A stretch of 64,000 nucleotides of DNA, taken from the NCBI GenBank assembly GCA_030248065.1, contig JASAMV010005983.1, positions 1-64,000 of the forward strand. Direction: 5' to 3'. Every line of letters begins with the position of its first letter. Within the stretch, counting starts at the first letter, position 1. The stretch is from Rhynchonema sp. JSB1_4. Lineage: Eukaryota > Nematoda > Chromadorea > Monhysterida > Xyalidae. The translations under genes were made by a program, and so were the position numbers. The notes under the pieces were generated by a model that saw only the letters and a program-made list of their open reading frames with translations, was not told the origin of the DNA and ran no database searches. This document shows, piece by piece, positions 35,301-47,300 of this stretch.

Positions 35301-38300
35301 GAGAAAGAAACTCTGACCTGGTGTTATGTTACGAATGAGCTGGCATAATGTATTTGGTTTCTGCTGACTAAAAGGCAAAAGAAAATGCGTGGTGTCGTGA
35401 AGAACAACTGGCGAGCTTCAACTTCGACTTATGCGTTTGCCCGTAAAGCTGTTTAGCCCTCTCAACGTCAGCAACACCCAAGACTCCATAAAACTGCGCC
35501 GTCGTGCTGTGTGGTGACTGGTGAGGTACATATGTGGTACCTTGTGGCGTGCTGATTCCCACAGGCCAGTGGGCTGTGCTGTCATGGGGGAACGCGCCGA
35601 CGCAACTGTTGTTAACTTGCTGGCCTTGCTCTGAACCTATCCAAGCTGCATATCCACCACACATTACACTGCATATAATCCAAATGTGTTTGGGTGTAAT
35701 ACACACTCAGCACGCTTGGGGGACTGGCAACAGCACAAAGGTATGGTGCCTAAAGTTGGTTAGGGGCTGATGATGCTATAGATTATGTTCTACCGACTCG
35801 ATCATGGATTATTCACTCACACACACACGCACAGCACACCGCAAACACACATGATTCACCTTGCCTACTCTGTCCGTCCTCGAACTTGTCACTGCCGATC
35901 GAAATCGGCGGCGATCGTTCGACAGATCGTTCATGCCCGAGCACCTTGCCCTGAATTGACACCGGTTTGGCCGGATCGAGTGTGTCGGTCTCTTCGGTGA
36001 ACTGTGTCGTTCGAATGATGCTCTCCACCCCTGGCTCAGGGAACATGATCTCGCTCGTCACTGCTGCGAGTCGTGAAGGGAACTTGACTGGTTCGTAGGG
36101 CACAATAGTCGATGCGGATGATATGGTGGATCGTGGCGAAATGGGTTCGTCGGCCATTGAGGACTCTTCAGTGGATGCCTGTGCGAATATGAGTGACCGA
36201 CGTCGACGGCCGTCCACCGTCACTGACGAGTGTGCTCCGGCATCGGCACCGGACGCGCGTGCGTGAATGTTCAGCGTGATCTCCTGGATGCCGGACGGAC
36301 CGGCCGGTCGCGATTTGTGCGTGTCTGGGAATTTGCGAGGCGGCACCACTGGTGGCTTGTCGTCAGCTAATGTTTCAGGCGTTCGATCGTGTGATCGACG
36401 TGGTTTCGGCTCGGGTTTGGTCTCTACTGGCGCTGCCAGTATTTCAGCTCTCATTTTTCTTGCTAAAAGTTTATTGCGTTGTAAAAACGTCCGTGTTTCG
36501 AAAAGCGTGCCAGTTTGACGGTGTGGTATGTACGTGCATGGAATAATTTGACGCCAGCAGCCACATGACAATCCAATGCCTTCACTCTCATTCACATACA
36601 CATTCGAGTTTGAGCCTTATGCATACGAGGACAATTTGAACAAGATATGTACCAAAGACTGAGCACCTTTCGTAGATAGTGACGTTGCGCTTCGTAAATA
36701 TATACGAAAAAATTAAGCCCGATTAACGTACCGTCCTCATCCAGTCGATCTTTGAATATGACGGTGTCGGCACTTTGTTGTGATTCGACACTCGGCTGTA
36801 CCGACTCCGACCAAACGGCGGTGGACGGTTGTTCGCCCTCATGCACAATTCGCTCAGTGAAGTGCTCCTCAACCACGCGCGAGCTCTCTGCAAAACGCAT
36901 TCGGCTGTTCAATAGGTGCCACCTAACCTGAACCATTCCCGTTTGTCTAACGGTGTACACACAGCCATAGTGCCGATGCAGTTAGCACAAAACCCAACGC
37001 AAGCAAGTACGGTTGACTTAAAAATACAGAGTTGACCATGTCGAGAAATGTGTTACAGTAGTCCTTCATTCCATAACTCGGGTAGACGAACGGAATCGGG
37101 ATCAGGATAAAGTTGGAACGAACAGAGAAGTGTACGTGTTGACGCAAGCTAATGTACATAGAACTGAGCAAAAATTCACACGTTCCAGTCACACATGTGC
37201 TACCTTACCAAGCGCTGTTAACTGAACGCACGAAACCAAAAGGAGTATGGTTAAAGGCGGTGTGAGGTCGGCAGAGAGAAATGAGTAAAAAGTGTGAGGC
37301 TTTTGCGATTAGGAAAGACGGGAGTTGGTACATGAGTTGATTTGGAAGCAAGCAAAGTCAAGAATTCAAATCAGAGGTCATTCAGCACAACAGTCAAGCA
37401 GCTGAAGTTTGTGTGAAACTGGCTATGATTTCAGAATTATTAGTGATGCAAAAAGCAAAGCAACATTCGAAATTGAACGTATATATGTACACAGTAGTTG
37501 ACAAACCATTCATTCCAAGGCCCCATTGTGTTCATACATTAGGTACATTGGCCGAGTGCATGTGCAATTTTTCATGCTACAAGTGGATGCAAACATAGGT
37601 AAACAATGGTACAACAACAGAACAACACAAAATCCAACAAAAGGACAATAGATGAACACGTGAACAGAACGGTACGACGCGAGCAGGCAGGCACACACAC
37701 ACACACCGAAGATGCACGCTGAGTGGCCTTGTATGTATGTCTCACCTTCGGTCGGTTCGTCAGTGATCATCGGTGGTTGCTGTTGCGCTGCTGCTGCATC
37801 CCACTCCTGCACGTGCTCAGCCAGTTCACGCAGTTGACTGTCACGATCGCTCGTCGGTTCGGACCCCAACTCTTGTTGTTGTTGGTCGTCGGTGCCAAAG
37901 TCCAGGTGTACGACACGCGAGTGCTCGGTGACCACAATCTGTTCGTCGCGACTCGTGCGCGTCACCTCGTCCAGCTCGACGATACCGGTCGTGTTCGGAA
38001 CTGGCGATCGATCGCTGGATGGTGGTGATTTCACTGCTGCTGCTGCTGTGTCGGCCTCATCTGCCGCCGGTTGTTCCTCGGGACTGTCCAGCGGGGTCGA
38101 CTCTCTCTCAGCCAGCGTCGTTGGCATTTCGTCTCCGCCGACCGCATCTGACGATAGTTCCTCTTCGGTGACCTTTGCGCCAGTGTCGTCGTCTGGCTGT
38201 GGTGTCTCTTCCTGGATCACCTCCGAAGCTATCGCCGAGTGCTGCGATTCATCCGGCGATATTGGTGGACTTGGTGACATCATCGCTGGCTCGTCGGGAC

Positions 38301-41300
38301 TGATCGAACTGGCCAAAGCCTTCTCTTTCATCGACTCGGCTGCTTCAACCGCTGCTGCTGGTGTCGGGGACACGGACTGCGGCGGACTTGCCTCCTTCAC
38401 AGACGGCGGTGTCGGAGGGGTGGTCGATCGCGGTGTGGGCGAAGCTTCCCTCTGTTCGATTGGTGATCCGGCTACGGGACTTGGCGTTTTCGCTTCTGCT
38501 ACTGGAGAGGCTATTGGTCCCGCATGGTCTTGCTTTGTCTCGTCATGTCGCTCTGGTGAATCCAGCCGTTCTTCGACTGATTCTGGAGAAAATGTTAGTT
38601 TATCTATTTCAACCTCAACAGCGCCTGCAACCTGTGAGTCGGCATCGCTAGGTACTGCAGCCTCACCCCCTTCCTGCCGGGTGTCAGCTTTCTGGTCATC
38701 TGCTTCACCTATTATATGTGACGACTCGGTTTCTGCGTCTGTGACAGTGGTGCTAATTTGTTCATGCAACGGAGGTGTGGGACTGCGCGCTGGTGGGGTG
38801 GGCTCGCGTTCTGCAATCGGATGAGCTGCTGGCGGAGATGACTCACGCTGTGGTGAAGTCGGTTCTGGTGGAGGAGACACTGCGTCTGATTTTGGGGATT
38901 CATCTTGTGGACTTGACGATGTCATCTGACGAATCGTAGTCTCAACCGTGTGTGCTTCAGTAACGATTGTGCCGATCTTGGTTGCTTCATCCGATGGCTC
39001 TCTTTCTGGAGAAAGCTGTGCCGGTGGTGTAGGTTCGCGAGCAGGTGGTGTAAGCTCTCGTTGAGGTTCGTGCGTAATTTCTGGTTGTTGTGCGTGCTGT
39101 TCAGCTGGTGGTTCCCCTTCGGGAGAACGTTCTGTTGATGGAGTTGGTTCTCGTGCAGGTGGCGTGGGTTCCCTTGCAGGTGGCGTGGGCTCCCGTGCAG
39201 GTGGCGTGGGTTCCCTTGCAGGTGGCGTGGGCTCCCGTGCAGGTGGCGTGGGTTCCCTTGCAGGTGGCGTGGGCTCCCGTGCAGGTGGCGTGGGCTCCCG
39301 TGCAGGTGGCGTGGGTTCCCTTGCAGGTGGCGTGGGCTCCCGTGCAGGTGGCGTGGGCTCCCGTGCAGGTGGTGTTGGTTCTCGTTCCGGTCGTGCATGT
39401 TCATGCTCTACTTCTAGTTGTTGCGCCTGTTCAATGACAGCGGACTCAGGCGACGGTCTGTGCTCTCGTACATCATCGTGCACCAACAGCACGTCCTCGG
39501 TCACATGTACTCGTTGCTGCTCGGTTCCTGCCGCCTTCGGCACGTCGCTCGGCTCCTCTGTCACAAGATATTTTAAAAATAATTTTAACCACTACTATAA
39601 TACAACTACGACAGGACAGTGACTTAAAGGGGAAATTGCACATTCCTCTTCGCCCTTCAAACTTTACAAGGGCTTAGATAACAGTTTGGACATCACAAAA
39701 GTCAAATCACTTGTTGCCAATTGTCAGACGTGCAACCACAAGATGGAAATAAAAAGGAACCGCCGGGAAGAAAATTCGCCGCGGACCGGCCGAATTTCTA
39801 CCTGCGCATTCAGGGTTTCAAATGGTCTCGACGCGATCTGCTAATGTTTGCGTCAGAACAAAATGTTCCATGGTGCACCAGCCAACTTGCCACATCTCGC
39901 AAAAGAAATTTCGAAAATTTTCGTCATTCTCTTTCATTGCGTGCGGCATCGCCCGTGCAACCAGCGTGGCGAGCGGGCTGAAACATTTTGTTCTGACGCA
40001 AACATTAGCAGATCGCGTCGAGACCATTTGAAACCCTGAATTGCAGAGAAATCCCCCCCCCCCAATCCCCCCCCCCCACACCACAAACACAAACAAACAA
40101 AAATCCCCCCCCAACCCAACAACAAAATAAAAGCGAAAAAATTTCCCCTTTAAAGCGTTGATGTATTTCTCTCCGTTTGAAGTGCCCATATAGATTGAAA
40201 CAGAAAATACCACAACCACTGTGACCAGGATCAATCATGCAGAAGTACTAATCATATATGTGCAAGCGGCTTCAATGTACGTACATATATAGTGCGTTGG
40301 GCCGTTTTATGACCGGTGCGGTATATTCGCGGACGCATAAGAAGTGAAAGTTTTTTGGTTAGCTAGTGTGGAATTCGCAAGATTGATTCAAGAAGAATGA
40401 AGTGCGAAGCAAAAGTGCGGTTACGATAATTGTGAGAGAGAGACCAATTGGTATGAAACGTTGATTTTTAAGCTTCATGAAGTTATTGGATCAAGAGTTG
40501 TATGACAAGTTAGTGCAAGGGTCGAGCTCACCTTCGCGGACCGGTGAGGCCGGCGGTGTCGGTGTCTTACGTCTTGGCGGTACCGGTTTCTGGACGGGTG
40601 GCAATCGCGTTGCGTAGTCACCGGATGTCTTGAGGGTCGACGACAGCTGATGTGTCGTGATCGTCGTCGTCGCTGCGCCTCGACTGCTCGGCTCGGGGAT
40701 TTCTTCGACTTTGTAGATCAACCGACGTATGATGTCCTCACGACCGATTCGTCGCAGAGCGTTCTCCAGCACCGTGGCTACAATTGCAGGCACTACGTTT
40801 CAGGCTTGATGCTTTTCTGTCTGCCGAAAGCGTTAGTTGGTTCAGGATGCTTGATGGTTGGTTTATGTCCGCAAGGAACTTCGCAAATTGGTTACACGTC
40901 TGTGGAAGCACTCACCATTTGCGCCGTGACCGGTGCGTTCAATCCAGATAACGATGGCTGTGATTGCCTCATGACCCGGATACTCTTGTCGAATCTGTCG
41001 GATGTCGCCGTCGGGGATTTCGAGTGCGCGAGCAAAGCGTTGCCAGTCTGGACCGACCTCGCGTGCCACTTCAATGCACGAAACATTGTCGGACTTGGGA
41101 ATGAACTCCGGGGCTGAAATAGCGATTGATATGCAAACAGTCTGCCGAATCAACATATATACAATGGTACATACAAACTTAAAGTATAAAGTATTACTTA
41201 CGCGGATCATTCAGTGATGGATACTTCTTGGGCAATTTGACTAGTTCCTTCTCGGAGCTCGCTGACGACACGGCATCACTCTGTAAACAACAATGGGCTT

Positions 41301-44300
41301 CGTTTAAAATGCTCTATTTGTTGTGTCACATACTGTATGTGATGATAATCTAACCGGACGTCCAGTGTAGTCGGGCAGCGTGATGGCCAGCGTGCAGATC
41401 GGATGCTGCGGTGGCAGATTCTCACCACGCATCTTCGGCTCCTTCATGAACGCAATTCGGCCCGACGCACCCGCCTCCTGGTCGTCTTGGTCGCGTAGCT
41501 GCATAGTATGTAAATGTTGATCACACAAACTCAAAGAAATGCAGTTGAAAATCGCACTTTATGTGCTTGTGATCTGCACCTACCCGCATCAGGAACGCGA
41601 GTCGATTCTCTTGGAATGGTACGAAATACAAGTTGAGTTGATCGCCAGACTTTGTGACGGGCAGCAGATTGCCGGCAAACTCGAGGAACTGATGTCTGCC
41701 CGCCAACACCTCGACGTCACGCGATTTTGCGATCTCGGTGAAATGCTCCTGCTTTTCCAACGTTTTGTCCTCCTTGTCGTCGGTCATGCAGAACACTCTG
41801 CAAATGGATGGTGATGTTTGGAAGTTGAGTTGCAAGTTGAGAAAAACGACAAATCAATGATTCAAATCCCACTCCTTTCTCACCTCAATTGTCCATCGGT
41901 CGGCTGCGTGCGACGCGCGAACACGACGAACTTTGCCATGTACGGCACGAGTGTCGCCTCGGTGTACACCTCCTGCGCCATGCGCGCGGCGTCCCGCGGC
42001 GTTTGGCAGTCCATCAGCCAAAAACGTGCCGAAACCGTGGTGGTGAACGACACCAGGTCACCTGAACGTGACGATTGACCATCAAAAATAGTTCGATCGA
42101 CAGAACTCAGTTGCTGTCAACTAACCACTGAATGTCAACTGCGTGGTGCCAGTGATGTCCTCCCATTGTGCCGCCGATGTGCCACCAGTGATCGAGCACA
42201 ACAGTCGCAGTGTCGGTGGCTCCTGGCCTGGCTGACCACTGCAATTGAAACATCACATGAGATCATTGTCTCGGCTTCACACAAACTCCTGATTGCATGT
42301 TTGTTGCAGCCTTCTAACCTGTATTGTGTCAACATGCCCTTCTGCGTGCTCTGCGGCAACGGAATCGCCAACGTGATCGGTTTGTGGAATTTGCGACGTC
42401 GCGGCTCGACGGTCACGATTGGACTGACCGCGACGCGATTGCCATGCAGACGTTGGACCATCTCTTGCGGCACCGGATGCGCTTGCAACGACACTTTGAT
42501 GGTCTTCGTCAGTGAACCCTCCGGGAACACGGCTTGAACCTGAATATGGGCATCATGTTTACGGATGTGAAACATTTGGATCAGGTATCAGTGTTGTTGA
42601 TCCGACTTTGTCCAAGAAGTACGATCCGATCAAATTCATATCTCACGAATGTGAGTTGTCCACTCCGATCTGATCCGATCACCAAGTTTCATAGCTGCTC
42701 AGGTGTACGAATCAGATCACCAAAGTGACCATAAGTGCAAAAAATCGAATGTGACTTGCCTGCGGCACCACGGTCGAAATGATCATTCCTCCGTCGGGTC
42801 CAACGGCGTGCACTTCCTGTCGGCAGCGTGTCACGACGGCGAAATACTGCGGGAAATCGTTAGTCAGAATTCGTGTGATTCGCGTTGTGTTCAGGTCCTC
42901 CAGCTGCGTCAATTCCTCGGCGTCAAACGATTCGTTGAGAACCTGTGATTAGGTTGATCATTGCATCTTATTGGGAATAACGTACTGTATATGTGATCAA
43001 CTGGTGGCAATAAACGTCAAAAGGGATGCACACCTCTTGCACAGCGTCTTCAGTGGCTTCCAACTGGTGTTCCTTCCAATGTTGTCCGTCATCCGACCGC
43101 AGAATGACAATCTCGCGTTCTCGACCGCGCAACGACGCGAAATGCGGCACCTCAAGGATGACCGGACCCAGGAACTTGGCGCCGGACGGGCCCATCTCCA
43201 GAATTCGACTTGCCAACGCCTCGCCCTCGGCCAGCGGCGGTGGATTCGCTAGTTTGTCCTGTAACACACGGTGTTACGCATCCTGATGTTTCAAGGGCAA
43301 CTGGTCAGCACACTGGGTACCTTTCTCAGATAGCGACAGGTGATGCGCATGGGCTGGGGCGCCTTGCGTGGCGGGACGATCAGCCGAACGCCACTGTGAC
43401 GACAACCACGCATCGCACCGCCGCGTGCGTCGACCAGGAACGATATCAGGAAACTGAAAAAAGAAATCAATGATATTTGGACGGTTGATTTTGATCGCAG
43501 GCGGTCACACACCAGGAAATAACACTCGAATGTGTGGCATTATGGAACATTGGTTTGTCTGGGACATTCGACATTGAGAACTTCCTGGTGCGCGCCACCT
43601 TCTGACAGTATGAATGTGCTTAGTTGTGCCCAGAAAAATTGACCATGTGAAAAGTTTGTGATGTGACAGTATGTGATGTCCGGAAAGAGTGATTATGGCG
43701 GACCACACAAGTCGAAGCAACTGATATAATAAAAATGTCCATCAAACACCACAACACAACAACACGTTACACACCCGCTAAGCAATCAAGCCCTAAAGCT
43801 GTCTAGTTCTGATTTGTTTACTATTTCGAGTCAATATTTTTGAGTAGCGCTGGCGTTGTTATTAGTCAATATGGCACCCGATATGAATCACGCGGTTGTG
43901 AGCAGGATATACATTGTCATTTTGGGTGACTGTTTGGGATCCACAATAACTCAGATCTGACTGTCCCTCACCCATCGCGGTGCGTCGTGCCACATTTGAT
44001 GCACACGCTGCTGTCCTCATCTTCAGTACTAAAAGGTACACATCACATACGAATACAGCTTAATGGAACTATGTAAGCGCTGATAATAACATATTTGCAA
44101 CGAAATTTAAACATAAAATGTCCGTCCTGCGTAATGCCTTCCCTTTAAAGCTTATTGCACTGCAAACTAACGGAATACACCCACCGACGCAACGTCACGT
44201 CACAAAAACTCAAGAAAAATGTCTATCAGATCATATATACCTCGTCCACTTGAGGTGACTGAAAAGTGTGTAGCAAAGGATAGCATAGTGAAAGTCCCTG

Positions 44301-47300
44301 TGATTTGCACACCAAGCGCTACTATGCATGTTATGTAGAGTTTGTGACGTGATGTGTGAAAAGAAAGCCTGTGAAAAAGGAAACTAGCCAGAAACCAGCC
44401 AGTACTTCGTGTTTGGCTTGCCCTATTTTAGTGCAAAGCTGGAAGAGATGCGTCTAGAGATACAGCAAAGTTGACAGAAATATACATGCTCAGTGATTGA
44501 ATGACACCAGCTAGTGCACAAAACAACACAACGTTGATACAGCCGCCCATGGGAAAACGGGCACTTACGTTTTTCGTGCGATTTTGCTAAAAAAATAACT
44601 GATCGGGTTAAGTCTAGAAAGCATTTGGATACTGGAATCAATTGTTAGCTGTATAGTAGCAGACATCGCAGCTGCGTTGAGGTAACAACTATATCCAAAA
44701 ATTGCACATCAGTTGAATCTTGCTGTGAGCAACAGGCAATTTTGTCAGACTCAGCACGCTTCCATGTTAATTGAGGCGATGCAGTTGAAAACAATGTTCA
44801 CATAATATCCGTCCTGCTACCGGCATATCCCGTTTGCGTGACAAAGCAGATGTTCAGTGAATTTGCATTAGTTCGGGTAAAGTCTCGCGCACTCACCCAG
44901 AATGGACTGTGGCACGTCCGACGTCGACATTGTCAGCCACGTACTGCCCTGACTGGAAACCGTAGTCCAGATTCTGTTGCTGAAATGAACACGTATAGTG
45001 ATGTGCTTGAACAGCCAGACTGTTTGACGGATTGCGCAGGCGGGACCGGCATAAAAAGGTCCTCGGGATCCCGTTCGAACCCTAGTTCAAAATCGGACAC
45101 CAAATAGTAACCGCACCTGATGAGCTTTGATGATGGATTCGAGATCCTGATCCTGTTCCTGCACAGCGCCGGGCGGGCTGCCCACCATTTGTGCCCCGGC
45201 ACCAACGGCGCTCATGTGCATTTCGTCGTGGTCGTCGAATCCGGCCGTTTGCGACTCGCCCAGATGCCGGCCGAGGTCTTCGCCGAACGATTCCGGTGGA
45301 TGCACACCCCCGGCACCCTCGTCCGCTGAAATAGTGGGTCACAATGCGATTGGTGACAGAAATGGCAGTGCCCCCTGCTTCGATTGAGTCGTGTTGATGA
45401 TCTCATGGTATCACTACTATGTATAGATTGTTCAGTGATGCACTTGACCAGGACCACAACAAGCTCTCAATCGCAGCAGGCGACACTTTCGTAAATGCAG
45501 GGTGATCGGTTGCTTTAGCGATACATTCGCAGCACGTGTGCTAAAGCGATACATTCGATTGGTTAGTCGCAGCCACACAAAAATCAACCGTAAAGTTAGA
45601 TTAAGCACCTGTATAGCATGTCCGTAGCACGACAGGTGCGTTTGTGTAAGGTTCATATTCATCGTGTGACGTTAATAGAAAGCAAATGTGCAGTGAATAA
45701 AGCAGCAAAAAGTAGGGAGGCTCGATTGACGTATTGCGTGCTTGGTGGTTGTTAGAAATAGGCATGCAGCACCCAGGCTTACACACAAACTACATGTACT
45801 GTATAACAGCAGCTTACGGTGGTTGGCTCGGACGGTGGGTGATGATTTTTTTCTCGAAAAGATACGGATAAGGGCTTGCAGCCAATGTTCGTAACGTTCG
45901 TGCATCTATGCGAACTGACTTGTGGGTGGTTTATGTCTGTTGTTGGGTCGGTAAAAATATGTGTGGTGGGGGCAAAATGAAACTGACACAATAAAAATGA
46001 GCGGTGAATGTGCAAAGAGACGCTGCTCTCCTTTGTCTGTCCTGTGCGTCTTCGACAAAACTTGTACTTCCGAAAAACGATTCTATGTTGTGTGTGCGTC
46101 TGCAGGAACCTAAAGCAGCCGGTGATTTAGGTGCAATGGGGCCAGTGCCAGTGCAAACCGATACGCCAACTGAACAGCTGTTGTGACCTATTTGTATCTT
46201 TGAGTTCACTCGGAGTGATATATGCGCGAAAAGTCAGTTCGTCTTGTTCCACGAGGTCAACTGCCGTCACGTGAGCGTGTGTGTGTGTGTTTGTGTGTAA
46301 GAGGGACGTCTATCATTCGGAATTCGCGGTCTGCCGCTGCTGAAGGCGAAAAGTCACACAGAAAAAGCTCGACTGCAGCACAACACACACACATCTAATC
46401 TGCAATGACACAAGATACGGTGTACCAACAGTGTGCTTGTGCGTGCAACCAACACAAGTACATTACTGTATATATGTGGTGGTCGTGTATTCGTGTGTAA
46501 CAGAACACCACACGTGTCAGCGCAGGGTGCAAACATGCAAAAAACAGCAGCACACACGAGTTAGTCAGTGCGGGGCGGCACATATTTGCGTCTGCAGCAC
46601 ACAATCATCACAATGTACCTCCGGTGACGTCTAGGTCGCTACCATGGTATCGTGTGACGTGTTCGTGCAATTGTCTGTGTTGTTCTCGCTGCATGGTGGC
46701 CAGCGGTGTCGATGTGGCCCCGGCACCGTTGTATCGCGAGTCCAACGTCGAATATGCCCCAGCCGTCAACATCGATGTGTGCATCGGGTCGTGTCCGTCA
46801 GTCGTCTCGATCAAATTGTCGAATCCGCCCTCGTACTGCAGATGTCGTTCGATGGTGCCGTGATGATCGTCGTGCTCGCCACCTGAGTGAACACGTGTAC
46901 GTACGAGAGGGACACACGCACTCGCACTCGTGCCGACACGCTCATGCGGACATCAGGTGCGATTGGACATGGTGGCTGCTGACAATTCGGCTGCTGTCAT
47001 CATTGACACCTCAATTCAGCAGTCAATCATGGCTTCAGCCCAATCGCCACTCCACTGACCCCCAATGCACAAAATGCGCACATTCTGACCGTGCCCTGTT
47101 GTGTCCGAAACAAACAGTGGTGAAGGGGGTGACTAGACTTCAATTGAACACTGTTTGTCTAACGACAGTGTTATACGCCAACTGAAGCCTTCACAAAGTT
47201 TCAGTGAAACCCCAATTCTGGTGTTTTTGCTGTGATGTGCTGAGAAAGTAGTTGAAAAGGCCAGAATAAGAGCTTCTTTGAGAATGCATCAAACTCTAGA

